Assembly: GCF_001699815.1 (NCBI RefSeq)
Contig: NZ_MCGB01000063.1
Span: forward strand, 1-53,296
DNA: 53,296 nt
Source: Ralstonia pickettii
GTDB lineage: Bacteria; Pseudomonadota; Gammaproteobacteria; Burkholderiales; Burkholderiaceae
Reading direction: 5' to 3'
The notes beneath the pieces are model-generated. The model made no database searches and had not been told where the DNA came from. It saw nothing but the letters and a program-made list of their open reading frames with translations. Positions 36,348 through 46,350 of this stretch are shown piece by piece (the stretch's first letter is position 1; each line of letters opens with the position of its first letter). A program made the translations under genes and the position numbers.

Positions 36348-36935
36348 ATGAAATTCTGTTCCAACTGCGGCCAGTCAGTCGTCTCGCGCATTCCCGCCGG
36401 TGACAACCGACTGCGGGACGTTTGCGACCATTGCAATACGATTCACTATGTGAATCCGCGCAACGTGGTTGGCACCGTGCCGGTTTGGAATGATCAGATC
36501 CTCCTGTGCAAGCGCGCCATTGAACCGCGCTACGGCTTCTGGACGCTGCCCGCAGGCTTCATGGAAATCGGGGAAACCACCGCGCAGGCCGCCAACCGCG
36601 AAACGCAGGAAGAAGCCGGCGCCAACGTCGAAATCGGCGAGCTGTATTCGGTGCTCAACGTGCCGCACGTGCACCAGGTGCACCTGTTCTATCTGGCCAA
36701 GCTGAACGATCTGGATTTCGCCCCGGGCGAAGAAAGCCTGGAAGTCGCACTCTTCCATGAAGCCGACATCCCTTGGGATGACTTGGCCTTCCCGACTGTC
36801 ATCCACACGCTGCGTTGCTTCTTTGCAGACCGCGCAGCCGGCAGGCTAGCTGACGGCAGCTTCCGCCTCCACACGCTCGACATCTACAAGCCGATGCGCT
36901 CGGCTGCAATCGACACGCCGGCCACGACGCCGTAA
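36348..36935 (+). CDS. NUDIX hydrolase with zinc-ribbon N-terminus
   Basis: A 195-aa NUDIX-fold pyrophosphatase. The first 35 residues contain two CxxC pairs (CSNCGQ, CDHCNT) forming a zinc ribbon as in the NudC/YfcD-like group. The NUDIX box reads GFMEIGETTAQAANRETQEEAG and matches Gx5Ex7REUxEExGU. The substrate is not predictable by eye: NADH or nucleotide sugars are common for zinc-ribbon types. It is 24 bases upstream of aat. Confidence 0.9.
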   Translation: MKFCSNCGQSVVSRIPAGDNRLRDVCDHCNTIHYVNPRNVVGTVPVWNDQILLCKRAIEPRYGFWTLPAGFMEIGETTAQAANRETQEEAGANVEIGELYSVLNVPHVHQVHLFYLAKLNDLDFAPGEESLEVALFHEADIPWDDLAFPTVIHTLRCFFADRAAGRLADGSFRLHTLDIYKPMRSAAIDTPATTP

Positions 36936-36959
36936 CACACAACCAACGTTGTCCGCATC

Positions 36960-37706
36960 ATGATTGCCTGGCTGGATCCGCACGATCCCTTCCCGCCGGT
37001 CGATCGCGCGCTCGGGCCGGAGTCCGAAGCGCCCGGCCTGCTGGCCGCCAGCGCTGAGCTATCGCCGCAACGGCTGCTGATTGCGTATCGACAAGGCATT
37101 TTTCCGTGGTATGCCCAGGGCCAGCCGGTGTTGTGGTGGAGCACCGATCCACGCATGGTGCTCCGCCCCGAAGACTTTCGCGTATCAACCACGTTTCGCA
37201 AGACGCTGCGCCGCGTGCTTGACGACCCGGCCTGGGAAATCCGCATCGACCACGCCTTCCGCGAAACGATGGTCGCGTGCGCCACCACAGCGCGCCCTGG
37301 ACAGCACGGCACGTGGATCACCGAAGACGTCATCCAGGCGTACACAGCCCTGCACCGCCGCGGCTACGCGCACAGCGTGGAGACGTGGCACGCCGGGCAA
37401 CGTGTGGGTGGCCTGTACGGCGTGGCGCTTGGCCGCATGTTCTACGGTGAATCGATGTTTGCGCATCGCACCGATGCCTCGAAAATCGCGCTGGCAGCGC
37501 TCTGCGCCTTCCTCGGCGGTCAGGGCGTCGCGATGATAGACTGCCAGCAGGAAACCGAGCATCTGGCGTCGCTGGGCGGTGCCCCGGTGCCGCGCGCGGC
37601 GTTTCTCGCACATGTGCGCGAAGCGGCCAGCGCGCCGGCCATTGTGCCGTGGCACTTCGACAAATCGGTGCTCCGCCGGTGGACCGTACGCAATGAGCAA
37701 GCTTAA
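36960..37706 (+). CDS. aat: Leucyl/phenylalanyl-tRNA-protein transferase
   Basis: Transfers Leu or Phe from tRNA to N-terminal Lys or Arg, making substrates for ClpS/ClpAP (N-end rule). The 248-aa protein has the family segments [27 protein letters not shown] (about residues 42-68), [25 protein letters not shown] and GESMFAH. It overlaps bpt by 14 bases, so the two tRNA transferases are translationally coupled. Confidence 0.95.
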   Translation: MIAWLDPHDPFPPVDRALGPESEAPGLLAASAELSPQRLLIAYRQGIFPWYAQGQPVLWWSTDPRMVLRPEDFRVSTTFRKTLRRVLDDPAWEIRIDHAFRETMVACATTARPGQHGTWITEDVIQAYTALHRRGYAHSVETWHAGQRVGGLYGVALGRMFYGESMFAHRTDASKIALAALCAFLGGQGVAMIDCQQETEHLASLGGAPVPRAAFLAHVREAASAPAIVPWHFDKSVLRRWTVRNEQA

Positions 37707-38460
37707 GGAACTCCCCCTCTCGGCATTGCAGTTCTATGCCACCGCGCCTTACGCATGCAGCTACCTCGATGGCCGCCTGGCGCGCTCGCAGGTCGCCACC
37801 CCGGCGCACCTGATCAACGCAGACGTCTATTCCAAGCTCGTGCGCGCTGGCTTCCGGCGCAGCGGGATCTTCACCTATCGCCCTCACTGCGACGATTGCC
37901 ATGCGTGCACGCCATGTCGCGTCGTCGTTGATCAATATTCACCATCGCGGGCGCAACGCCGCGCCGCCGAGCGGCATCAAGGGCTTGAGGCGCTGGTTGC
38001 ACCGCTCACCTATGTCGAAGAGCACTATCAGCTCTATCTGCTGTACCAGTCTGTCCGCCATGCGGGCGGCGGCATGGACCACGACAGCCGCGATCAGTAC
38101 GAGCAGTTCCTGCTACAGAGCCGCGTGAATTCGCGTTTGGTGGAGTTTCGTGAGCCGCCCGAATCGCCATCGGCGGGCAAGCTGCGCATGGTGAGCATGA
38201 TCGACGTGCTGGAAGATGGGCTGTCGTCCGTCTACACGTTCTACGACCCGATCGAGCAGAAGGCGAGTTATGGGACGTACAACGTCCTGTGGCAGATCGC
38301 TCAGGCGCAGGCGCTGGACCTGCCCTATGTCTATCTAGGCTACTGGATCGAACAGAGCCGAAAGATGGCTTATAAGGCGCTGTTCCAGCCACTGGAACTA
38401 CTTGTCAATGGCGAGTGGCGGCGGTTTGAAGACGTGGTGCCGCGGACCACGGAAGAATGA
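37693..38460 (+). CDS. bpt: Aspartate/glutamate leucyltransferase Bpt
   Basis: Transfers Leu to N-terminal Asp or Glu, the second N-end-rule modification enzyme (255 aa, ATE family). The Cys-rich motif [11 protein letters not shown], at about residues 63-73, and [21 protein letters not shown] and [10 protein letters not shown] segments are typical. ATG 37693 is chosen because the family protein starts [12 protein letters not shown]; the gene overlaps aat by 14 bases. It ends adjacent to a convergent lipoprotein gene. Confidence 0.93.
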   Translation: MSKLKELPLSALQFYATAPYACSYLDGRLARSQVATPAHLINADVYSKLVRAGFRRSGIFTYRPHCDDCHACTPCRVVVDQYSPSRAQRRAAERHQGLEALVAPLTYVEEHYQLYLLYQSVRHAGGGMDHDSRDQYEQFLLQSRVNSRLVEFREPPESPSAGKLRMVSMIDVLEDGLSSVYTFYDPIEQKASYGTYNVLWQIAQAQALDLPYVYLGYWIEQSRKMAYKALFQPLELLVNGEWRRFEDVVPRTTEE

Positions 38461-38628
38461 TCAGCGCGACGTGCGCTCGATCCCGACGTCGACTACACCG
38501 TACGTACTGATGCTGGAACTTTGGTTGTATTGATCGCGGGAAGTCGTACAACCTGCCAACGCACCGCCCACGCAAGCCAAGCCTGTCGCCCACAGTGTGG
38601 CGCGCTTCCACCAAGTCATTTTGCTCAT
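38461..38628 (-). CDS. Small lipoprotein
   Basis: A 55-aa protein: a signal sequence of about 24 residues with lipobox GALAGC (acylated Cys in the middle of the chain), followed by a short mature tail TTSRDQYNQSSSISTYGVVDVGIERTSR region. The ATG at 38628 is preceded by AAAGGA. It begins 14 bases after the TM2-domain gene stop and may be its operon partner. The function is unknown; the C-terminus touches the bpt stop. Confidence 0.75.
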   Translation of the reverse strand: MSKMTWWKRATLWATGLACVGGALAGCTTSRDQYNQSSSISTYGVVDVGIERTSR

Positions 38629-38642
38629 GAGGTCGATTCCTT

Positions 38643-38957
38643 TCAGGGCGCGGTCGAAAGCCGCTCGGCGAGCGCCGTGTTGTTTGCGCGGACCATACCC
38701 GGAATCAGGAACATGTCCACCAGCACCCACAGCCCGCCGATGACGGCCAGCACCCAGCCCGCGGTGTTACCCATGTCACGAAACGCCAGCCATGTGCCGC
38801 CGATGTTGGCAATGGCCTGCGCGATACCGCTGCCTGGCCGCTTCAGGTAGAAGCGATGCGCCCCCAGGAAGCCCAGCAGAAACCACCAGAGGTAGGCAAC
38901 GCCCGGACTCTTCTTCTGGGCGTCGTACAGCATGATTTCGCGGGCGGTCTGATTCAT
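38643..38957 (-). CDS. TM2-domain membrane protein
   Basis: A 104-aa protein with a TM2 domain (VAYLWWFLLGFLGAHRFYLKR, then AIANIGGTWLAF and GWVLAVIGGLWVLVDMFLIPGMV). The segment shows the GAHRFYLGR-like motif of the family. Membrane-embedded; role unknown. ATG 38957 and GTG 38972 are both possible. It is downstream of the lutAB-associated small gene. Confidence 0.85.
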   Translation of the reverse strand: MNQTAREIMLYDAQKKSPGVAYLWWFLLGFLGAHRFYLKRPGSGIAQAIANIGGTWLAFRDMGNTAGWVLAVIGGLWVLVDMFLIPGMVRANNTALAERLSTAP

Positions 38958-39026
38958 GGCATTGGCTGACACGGGAATAAGCTGTCAGACACTAGCACGC
39001 ATCCTGCGTTCCATGTCGCCCCGCGA

Positions 39027-39308
39027 TTACATGCTGGCGAGCTTCGCCTCAGCCTTGTCCGTCCACAAACGCATTTCGGCCAGCAACGACGACGGCGAGA
39101 ACGAACAGCTTTCTTCGCCAAACGACACCGCCATATCCAGCCGCTGCAGCAAGGAGCGCCGCACCTGGTCATACGCCGGCGGCAAGATTGCCAACGGCGC
39201 GAGCACTGCGTCGTCGCGCCACTGCTTGAGCAAGTGCGGCAGGTCGGGCGACTTTGCGTGACGGTCGAGCGCGTCGCGCAGCGTTTGGAGGGATTCAGCG
39301 CTGGTCAT
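39027..39308 (-). CDS. Small protein coupled to lutB
   Basis: A 93-aa, mainly helical, soluble protein with no recognised domain (LRDALDRHAKSPDLPHLLKQW, LLQRLDMAVSFGEE). Its ATG overlaps the lutB stop as ATGA (39305-39308), so translation is coupled to lutB. The position where LutC (LUD domain) would be expected is occupied by this short protein, which has no LUD features. Confidence 0.75.
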   Translation of the reverse strand: MTSAESLQTLRDALDRHAKSPDLPHLLKQWRDDAVLAPLAILPPAYDQVRRSLLQRLDMAVSFGEESCSFSPSSLLAEMRLWTDKAEAKLASM

Positions 39309-40714
39309 GCTCGGGCCTTCTTCTCACGATACAGCTCGCGGAACGTCTTGCCTGCTGGGGCCGGCATGTCACGTGTGTCGGTCCAGCCTTTTCCGACGGG
39401 CAGCGAGTGGATCAGCTTCTTGTCACCGCCCATCCAACGCAGCACGCGCGCTGCAACCCAGGTACCGGCCGAGTACAACGCCGGTCGCCGTGCCATGAAG
39501 CCCCACACGCGCAAGCCAAAGCGCTCCGCTTGCGGGCGCAATTCGCGCTCCATTTGCTTCTCGCGCAGCGTACGCAACAGATCCGACAACGGGATGGACG
39601 CAGGACACACGCGATTGCATTCACCGCACAGCGTGGCCGCTTGCGGAAGGTCCAGTGCGTTCGACAGCCCCACGTAGCTCGGCGTCAGCACGCTGCCCAT
39701 CGGGCCCGGATACACCCAGCCGTACGCATGGCCGCCGATCTTCTGATAGACCGGGCAGTGGTTCATGCACGCGCCGCACCGGATACAGCGCAGCATCTCC
39801 TGGAATTCGCCGCCGATCAGGCCACTGCGGCCGCCGTCGACGATGACGAAGTACATATGCTCTGGGCCATCCTTCTCGCCGGGCGCGCGCGGGCCCGTCA
39901 GCAGCGAGAAATAGTTCGAGATCGCTTGTCCGGTCGCCGAACGCGGCAACAAGCGCATGACGGTCGCCAGATCCTCGAGCGTCGGCAGCACCTTCTCGAT
40001 GCCCGTCACGGCAACGTGCACGCGCGGCATGATCGTGCACATGCCTTCGTTGCCCTCATTGGTGACGATCGCCACGGAACCCGTCTCGGCAATGATGAAG
40101 TTGCCGCCCGTCACGCCCATGTCAGCGGACAGAAACTCGGGCCGCAGCACTTCGCGCGCCTCACGCGTCATCTCGGGAATGTCGGTCAGACGCGGCTTCT
40201 TGTGCGTCTTGGCGAAGAGGTCAGCAATCTCCTCCTTATCCTTGTGCACTACCGGCGCAATAATGTGCGACGGCGGCTCGCTATCGTTGATCTGCAGGAT
40301 GTACTCACCCAGATCGGTCTCGATGCTCTGCACGCCCATCTCGCCGAGCACCTGGTTCAGGCGCATCTCTTCGGTCACCATCGACTTGCTCTTGATGACC
40401 TTCTTGACCTCGTGCTGGCGGGCGATCTCTGCGACCAGGCGAGCGGCATCGGCCGTGGTTTCGGCAAACAGCACCTTGGCGCCACGGCGCGTCGCTTCCG
40501 CCTCGAAGGTGGCGAGCCAGACGTCGAGGTTTTCCAACGCGCGGTTGCGGCGCTCCTTCAGCGCTTCACGCGTAGCCGGAAAATCGATGTCCTGGATGGC
40601 TGCCGCGCGTGCGGTGACGAATTTGGTCGAGAGCTTGGTAAGGTTCTGCTGCAGGCGCTTGTCGGCGAGCTTCTGCCCGGCGCGTGCTTTGAATTCCATG
40701 CTGCGGACTTGCAT
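39305..40714 (-). CDS. lutB: Lactate utilisation iron-sulfur protein LutB
   Basis: Iron-sulfur protein (469 aa) of the L-lactate dehydrogenase LutABC complex that oxidises L-lactate to pyruvate. An N-terminal LUD-like domain carries GGNFIIAETGS; two ferredoxin-like [4Fe-4S] motifs, CIRCGACMNHCPVY and CGECNRVCPASIP, lie at about 310-375. ATG 40714 has GGAG upstream; a second ATG (MEF) five codons later is possible. It is 35 bases after lutA and overlaps the next gene. Confidence 0.92.
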   Translation of the reverse strand: MQVRSMEFKARAGQKLADKRLQQNLTKLSTKFVTARAAAIQDIDFPATREALKERRNRALENLDVWLATFEAEATRRGAKVLFAETTADAARLVAEIARQHEVKKVIKSKSMVTEEMRLNQVLGEMGVQSIETDLGEYILQINDSEPPSHIIAPVVHKDKEEIADLFAKTHKKPRLTDIPEMTREAREVLRPEFLSADMGVTGGNFIIAETGSVAIVTNEGNEGMCTIMPRVHVAVTGIEKVLPTLEDLATVMRLLPRSATGQAISNYFSLLTGPRAPGEKDGPEHMYFVIVDGGRSGLIGGEFQEMLRCIRCGACMNHCPVYQKIGGHAYGWVYPGPMGSVLTPSYVGLSNALDLPQAATLCGECNRVCPASIPLSDLLRTLREKQMERELRPQAERFGLRVWGFMARRPALYSAGTWVAARVLRWMGGDKKLIHSLPVGKGWTDTRDMPAPAGKTFRELYREKKARA

Positions 40715-40749
40715 GTGATGGCGTCTCCGTCGTGTTCTTGGCGTCGCGA

Positions 40750-41475
40750 TTACGCGTCGCCCGCAAGGACTTGAGCGATGTGCAGCACGCGCGTGTGCGT
40801 GTCGCCCATACGGCGTAGCCGGCCTTCGATGTTGAGCATGCAGCCGACATCGCCGAGCACCACGGTATCGGCGCCACTGGCCTTGATGTTGGCGCATTTC
40901 TCATCTGCAATGGCGGTGGAGATATCGCCGTACTTGATCGAGAACGTACCGCCGAAACCGCAGCACGCTTCGCATGCGGGCATCTCGGTCAACTGCACGC
41001 CCGGCAGTTTGCCAAGCAGCTCGCGCGGCTGCGCTTTCACGCCCAACTCGCGCAGACCGGAGCACGAATCGTGGTACGTCACGTGACCGTGAAATTCGGA
41101 GTCGAGCGATTCGACGCGTGCCACGTTGACGAGAAAATCCGTCAATTCGTACACACGCGGCGCCAAGCGCTCATAGCGGCCCGCGAGTTCCGGATCGTCG
41201 CGAAAGAGATCGGCGTAGCCCTTGCGGATCATGCCGCCACAAGAACCGGACGGGACGACAACGTAGTCGAACTGCTCGAATTCCTTGAGCGTTTTCTCGG
41301 CCAGGTCGCGCGCCAAAGGGCGATCGCCGGAGTTGTAGGCGGGCTGCCCGCAGCAGGTCTGCGCGGGCGGCACCACGACGTCGTAACCGGCCTTTTCCAG
41401 CAGCTTGAGCACTGAAAACCCGATCTCGGGCCGCATCAGATCAATGAGGCAAGTGACGAACAAACCTACGCGCAT
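40750..41475 (-). CDS. lutA: Lactate utilisation Fe-S oxidoreductase LutA
   Basis: CCG-domain iron-sulfur/heterodisulfide reductase-like subunit (241 aa). Two CCG motifs are visible: TCCGQPAYN (about residue 40) and ACCGFGG (about residue 175), each with cysteines coordinating Fe-S. It functions with LutB in L-lactate oxidation. ATG 41475 is the family start; the longer frame upstream is unsupported. Divergent from an IclR regulator that probably controls it. Confidence 0.9.
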   Translation of the reverse strand: MRVGLFVTCLIDLMRPEIGFSVLKLLEKAGYDVVVPPAQTCCGQPAYNSGDRPLARDLAEKTLKEFEQFDYVVVPSGSCGGMIRKGYADLFRDDPELAGRYERLAPRVYELTDFLVNVARVESLDSEFHGHVTYHDSCSGLRELGVKAQPRELLGKLPGVQLTEMPACEACCGFGGTFSIKYGDISTAIADEKCANIKASGADTVVLGDVGCMLNIEGRLRRMGDTHTRVLHIAQVLAGDA

Positions 41476-41715
41476 GGGAGTCTCGTGTGTTCTGCTGGAA
41501 GCCGCCATTATGCGCCTGCTGCCTCGCCTGGCGCGGGTCTGCGGGCACAGAACTTCTTCATGTCGATGGTGAGAGCGCTTCACGAGGTGGCGCTAAGCAC
41601 AGTTGCTGGCCGACCGAGAAAGCCTTCGAAAATACACGGAATCATGCGTCGGGATGGTGCGCATTTTCACATCGTGGGATAGAATTTTGCATCGCATCCG
41701 CAACCCACTGCACCC

Positions 41716-42513
41716 ATGGCAGAAGCAGACAAGGACCCCGGCAAGACGTCTATCCAGGTCATCGAACGCATGATGATGCTGCTCGACGCGCTTGCCGATC
41801 ACGCCGATCCGGTCAGCCTGAAGGCGCTGTCGGCCAGCACCGGCCTGCACCCGTCCACCGCGCATCGCATCCTGAACGACATGGTGGCTTGCCGCTTCGT
41901 CGATCGCTCCGACCCGGGCAGCTACCGTCTCGGCATGCGTTTGCTCGAACTCGGCAACCTGGTCAAGGCGCGCCTCTCGGTACGAGAAGCGGCGCTCGCG
42001 CCGATGCGCGCCCTGCACCGCCTGACGGGCCAGACCGTCAACCTCTCGGTGCGTCAGGGCGACGAGATCGTCTACATCGAGCGCGCCTATTCCGAGCGCT
42101 CTGGCATGCAAGTGGTGCGCGCCATCGGTGGCCGCGCACCGCTGCATCTGACTTCGGTTGGCAAGTTGTTCCTGGCTGCTGACGAACTCGGCCGTGTGCG
42201 CGCCTATGCGACACGCACGGGCTTGTCTGGCCACACCCGCACCTCCATCACGGATTTGCCCAAGCTTGAACGCGAACTCAACTGGGTGCGCACCAACGGC
42301 TACGCGCGTGACAACGAAGAACTGGAACTCGGCGTGCGCTGCATCGCTGCCGGCATCTATGATGATTCGCGCCGGCTGGTAGCAGGTCTGTCGCTGTCTG
42401 CACCGGCAGACCGGTTGCAGGACAGCTGGCTCGACAATCTCAAGGACACCGCGCTACAGATCTCCAAAGGCATGGGCTACACGTATGAAGAGGACGCCGT
42501 GCGCGCGGAGTGA
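41716..42513 (+). CDS. IclR-family transcriptional regulator
   Basis: A 265-aa regulator: winged-helix HTH at about 13-75 (SLKALSASTGLHPSTAHRILNDM) and an IclR effector-binding domain from about 95 (GGRAPLHLTSVGKLFLA, NEELELGVRCIAAGI). It is divergent from lutAB, the usual arrangement for a pathway regulator, so a role in lactate utilisation is likely but unproven. The 240-base divergent gap has no recognised operator. A perfect 16-bp terminator follows. Confidence 0.9.
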   Translation: MAEADKDPGKTSIQVIERMMMLLDALADHADPVSLKALSASTGLHPSTAHRILNDMVACRFVDRSDPGSYRLGMRLLELGNLVKARLSVREAALAPMRALHRLTGQTVNLSVRQGDEIVYIERAYSERSGMQVVRAIGGRAPLHLTSVGKLFLAADELGRVRAYATRTGLSGHTRTSITDLPKLERELNWVRTNGYARDNEELELGVRCIAAGIYDDSRRLVAGLSLSAPADRLQDSWLDNLKDTALQISKGMGYTYEEDAVRAE

Positions 42514-42528
42514 GCCGCCGGTTTTGCT

Positions 42529-42566
42529 CAACAAAAAAGCGCGTCATCGAACGCGCTTTTTTGTTG
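42529..42566. terminator. Bidirectional terminator iclR / pbpG
   Basis: A 16-bp perfect stem CAACAAAAAAGCGCGT / ACGCGCTTTTTTGTTG with a 6-base loop; A and T runs let it serve both convergent genes. Confidence 0.95.
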
Positions 42567-42580
42567 GGTGATGCGGTGGC

Positions 42581-43771
42581 TCAGGCGCCGTGCTGCTCCG
42601 ACGCCAGCACGGTGGCGGGCTGCGTCGACACCGGTACATTCCGCAGCGGCGCAGCCGCTTGCGTGGCCGGCTCGATGTGCGGATTGCGCTCCAGCCAATT
42701 GCGCACACGCGTGGCGTCCGCAAAGCGCGTGAGGTTGCCGGCCGAATCCAGGAACACCATCACGACATTGCGGCCATGCACGTTGGCCTGCATGACGAGG
42801 CAGCGGCCGGCTTCGTTGATGAAGCCGGTCTTCTGCAGGCCGATATCCCATTCGCCGCCGCGCACCAGACGGTTGGTGTTGACGTAGTGCAGCGTGCGGC
42901 CGTTGGCGCTGACCGTATGTTCGGGGGTGGTTGTGAATTGACGAATGAGCGGCACCTTGTAGGCAGCTATCACGATCTTGGCGAGATCCTGCGCGCTCGA
43001 CACGTTGCTGCTAGACAGGCCGTTCGAATCTACATAGTGCGTATCGTTCATGCCGAGTTCATGCGCCTTGCGGTTCATGGCGGCAACAAATGCCGGACGA
43101 CCGCCCGGATAGTTGCGGCCCAGCGCGGAGGCTGCACGGTTTTCCGACGACATCAGCGCCAGCAGCAGCAGGTCTTCGCGCGTGAGCATCGTGCCGAAGC
43201 GCAGGCGCGAGCCCGTGTTGCGCTCGTAGTCGCGATCCTCATCGGTAATTTCAAGCAGCTCGTCCATCGGCTGATGTGCATCGGTCACGACCAGTGCGGT
43301 CATCAGCTTGGTGATCGAGGCAATCGGCAGCACGGCCGACGAATTCTTCTGGAACAGCACTTCGCCGTTGTTCTGGTCCATCACCAGCGCAACGGAGGAA
43401 CGCAGCGCCAACGCATCGGGCGTCGAACGCAGTCCCATCGCTTCACCAAGTGTCGGGGACGCCGGCACGAACGCCGCACGCACCGGACGTGCACCGCGCT
43501 CGACCATGATCACGCGACGCTTGCCTTTGACGGTGACGACCTTGCGGACTTTGGTGGAGGCGACTTCATCGCCGCTCGTAGCCGCGACTTTGGCGCTGGC
43601 CTTGCGATTGGCGACGGTCTTGCCTTTGGATTTGGCTTTCTTGCTAGCGGCGGGTTTTTTGTCGGTCGTGGCAGCGTTGGCCACGGTAGTGACAGAGACG
43701 GCAGCGAGCGCGACGGTCATCAGCGAAACGAAGCCGAGACGTCGAAAAAATGAGGAAACAGACCGTGACAT
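42581..43771 (-). CDS. pbpG: D-alanyl-D-alanine endopeptidase (PBP7 type)
   Basis: Periplasmic serine penicillin-binding hydrolase (396 aa) of family S11. A signal peptide (about 1-33) is followed by a Lys/Ala-rich linker (about 34-90). The active-site Ser152 and Lys155 lie in ASITKLM, the SEN motif in MSSENRAAS, and KTG in LQKTGFINEAG. It probably cleaves peptidoglycan cross-links. The ATG at 43771 fits the signal peptide. Confidence 0.9.
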   Translation of the reverse strand: MSRSVSSFFRRLGFVSLMTVALAAVSVTTVANAATTDKKPAASKKAKSKGKTVANRKASAKVAATSGDEVASTKVRKVVTVKGKRRVIMVERGARPVRAAFVPASPTLGEAMGLRSTPDALALRSSVALVMDQNNGEVLFQKNSSAVLPIASITKLMTALVVTDAHQPMDELLEITDEDRDYERNTGSRLRFGTMLTREDLLLLALMSSENRAASALGRNYPGGRPAFVAAMNRKAHELGMNDTHYVDSNGLSSSNVSSAQDLAKIVIAAYKVPLIRQFTTTPEHTVSANGRTLHYVNTNRLVRGGEWDIGLQKTGFINEAGRCLVMQANVHGRNVVMVFLDSAGNLTRFADATRVRNWLERNPHIEPATQAAAPLRNVPVSTQPATVLASEQHGA

Positions 43772-44207
43772 GGTTCGATCACCCGCGCGTGAGATGGCGC
43801 AAGTGTAGGCAAAAACAAAATTCTTAGCAAGATGAAGGACTTAGCTCACGGCCTTAAAGTTTGACCTGTGGAGCCTTATCATTCGGTCATCATTTCGACG
43901 CAATCGTCTGCCGGAGCAGGAGCCTAATCACGAAGAAAGTTGCACAAGACGCACATTTCTCCCCGTGTAGATCGGAAGTGGGACCGGAAAATACCCCGTG
44001 ATTCGATCGCAAGTGACGACAATCACGGTTTACAACCGTCCCCAACATTCCCTCACAACACACGCGCCGCGTACGTCGAGTCGCAGATGGAAGTCTAACG
44101 ACGGATCGGTCGTATCTGTTGACATAATTCGGCGACTTTTCACCGCCAATTCTCGCTTTGCACGAAGATGTGCGCTGTAGCGTGCAGGCAGCGCCGTGAT
44201 AACGACG
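43772..44207. other. Intergenic region without a gene (436 bases)
   Basis: No coding or RNA gene is convincing here. The region is visibly AT-richer than its surroundings. A TTGACA at 44119-44124 lacks a matching -10 box. It contains the pbpG upstream region and sequence downstream of the nitroreductase stop. Confidence 0.5.
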
Positions 44208-44915
44208 TCAGTCCAGGAACCGGGTGAAGTCGGAGACAGGCGCCCGCTCGGTGACAAGCGTATTTTCGATGGCGGCAGGATTCGCGTAACCCATCGACAT
44301 GCCGCAGACGACCATCTCGTCATCCGTCAGCCCGAGATGCTCTGCGATGACCCGATGGAACTGCGTGAACGCGGCCTGTGGGCATGTATCGATGCCCCGA
44401 GCACGCGCGGCCACCATCACGGCTTCCAGGAACATGCCGTAATCGAGCCAACTGCCCTGCTCCATCACGCGGTCGATTGTGAAGATGATGCCGACCGGCG
44501 CATCGAAGAATCGGAAGTTGCGCGCGTGCTGTGCGTGCATGCGTTCCTTGTCGGAGCGTCCAATGCCGAGCAGGCCATAAAGATCCCAGCCGACCTTGCG
44601 GCGCCGACTCTGGTACGGATCGACCCACGTGCGCGGGTAGTACGGATACTCCTCGCGATGCAGCGTGTCCACCTCCGGGTGGTCGTACGCCACCAACACG
44701 GATTCGGACAAGCGCGCCTTCGACTCGCCCGTCAGCACATAGACCTTCCACGGCTGCGTATTGCTGCCTGACGGCGCACGGCGCGCTACATCGAGGATCG
44801 CCTCGATGTCTTCCCGGGCGACGGGCGTCGGCAAGAATGCGCGAACGGAGCGGCGCGAAGTGATTGCCTGATCGACGCGTTCGACTTCTGTGGAGGTGGG
44901 GCGTCGGTCGGTCAT
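44208..44915 (-). CDS. Nitroreductase-family oxidoreductase
   Basis: FMN-dependent NAD(P)H oxidoreductase-like protein (235 aa). It has the family start RRSVRAFLP, the RRAPSGSNTQPWKVYVLTGE FMN-binding segment, and the C-terminal MSMGYANP. The substrate is unknown. ATG 44915 is used; an in-frame TTG four codons upstream also exists. It is 15 bases after the thioesterase gene and last of the deacetylase operon. Confidence 0.88.
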   Translation of the reverse strand: MTDRRPTSTEVERVDQAITSRRSVRAFLPTPVAREDIEAILDVARRAPSGSNTQPWKVYVLTGESKARLSESVLVAYDHPEVDTLHREEYPYYPRTWVDPYQSRRRKVGWDLYGLLGIGRSDKERMHAQHARNFRFFDAPVGIIFTIDRVMEQGSWLDYGMFLEAVMVAARARGIDTCPQAAFTQFHRVIAEHLGLTDDEMVVCGMSMGYANPAAIENTLVTERAPVSDFTRFLD

Positions 44916-44930
44916 GGCGATGCGCAAAAT

Positions 44931-45374
<444 letters not shown>

Positions 45375-45432
45375 AGGCGGCTGGCCGGTGGCAGTGGAAA
45401 GTGATCAGGATACGCCAGGCACTCAAACGCGG

Positions 45433-46350
45433 TCACTTGCGGATGACGAGCGCCACACCGCAGGCGGCAATCACCATGCCCAGCGCCGCAAGCGGCGGAA
45501 AACGTTCGCCGAACAGCGCCCACGCCATCACGGCGGTCGTAGGCGGCGTCAGATACAGGAGCGACGTCACCTTGGTGGCCGCGCCCCTGCGGATCAGCAC
45601 AAAGAGCAGCGAGATCGCGCCGATCGACAGCGCCAGCACCGACCACACCAGCGAGCCGATCATCGGCAGCGTCCAATGCACCTCGCGCGTCTCAAACAGA
45701 AACATGAACGGCAGGCACAGCAGCGCCGATGCCCCGAACTGGATGCACGCGCCCATCCGCAGGTCGAACACCGGGCAATGGCGCTTTTGATAGAGCGTAC
45801 CCACGGTGATCGACAGCAGCGCGCTCACGCACAGCGCAAGCGTCGTCGCGCCCACGCCCGCCAGATGCAACTTGTTGGCCACCACCAGGCCCACGCCCGC
45901 GATGCCGCATAGCAATCCCAACCATTGGCGGCCCGACACACGCTCCCCACGCATCGAGACATACAGCGCAGTCAAAATCGGCTGCATGCCGACGATCAGC
46001 GCAGTCATCCCTGCCGGCATGCCCAGCTTAACCGCTGCCCACACGCCCGCAAGGTACCCCCACTGCATCAGCAAACCGGCCACCGCGATGTGGCCGACTG
46101 TCGCCCAGTCGGTTTCGCCCGTGCCGGAGCGGCGCGGCAGCGGCACTCGCGCCATCCACACCAGCGGTAGCAGGCATACCAGCACGCCCACAAAGCGGAA
46201 AAACAGAAAGGTCATCGGCTCCGCATACGGCATCCCGTACTTGGCCACGATAAAGCCCGTGCTCCAGATCAACACGAACAGCCACGGCATGGCGACGACA
46301 AACAGGGAGTCGCGCGCCAAGTTTGGCGCGACGGAAGACGCTTGGGTCAT
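45433..46350 (-). CDS. EamA/DMT-family transporter
   Basis: Inner-membrane permease (305 aa) with about ten membrane segments in two EamA repeats (VLIWSTGFIVAKYGMPYAEP, and TSLLYLTPPTTAVMAWALFGE near the C-terminus). Probably a metabolite exporter; the substrate is unknown. Its ATG overlaps the deacetylase stop as ATGA at 46347-46350, so the two are coupled. Confidence 0.9.
   Translation of the reverse strand: MTQASSVAPNLARDSLFVVAMPWLFVLIWSTGFIVAKYGMPYAEPMTFLFFRFVGVLVCLLPLVWMARVPLPRRSGTGETDWATVGHIAVAGLLMQWGYLAGVWAAVKLGMPAGMTALIVGMQPILTALYVSMRGERVSGRQWLGLLCGIAGVGLVVANKLHLAGVGATTLALCVSALLSITVGTLYQKRHCPVFDLRMGACIQFGASALLCLPFMFLFETREVHWTLPMIGSLVWSVLALSIGAISLLFVLIRRGAATKVTSLLYLTPPTTAVMAWALFGERFPPLAALGMVIAACGVALVIRK

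Noticed and set aside
39254-40774. A 506-codon plus-strand frame
   Set aside because: Antisense to lutB; Arg- and His-rich composition without a family.
44119-44152. A TTGACA-based promoter in the 436-base gap
   Set aside because: No -10 box at 16-18 bases from it; the best candidate is too far.
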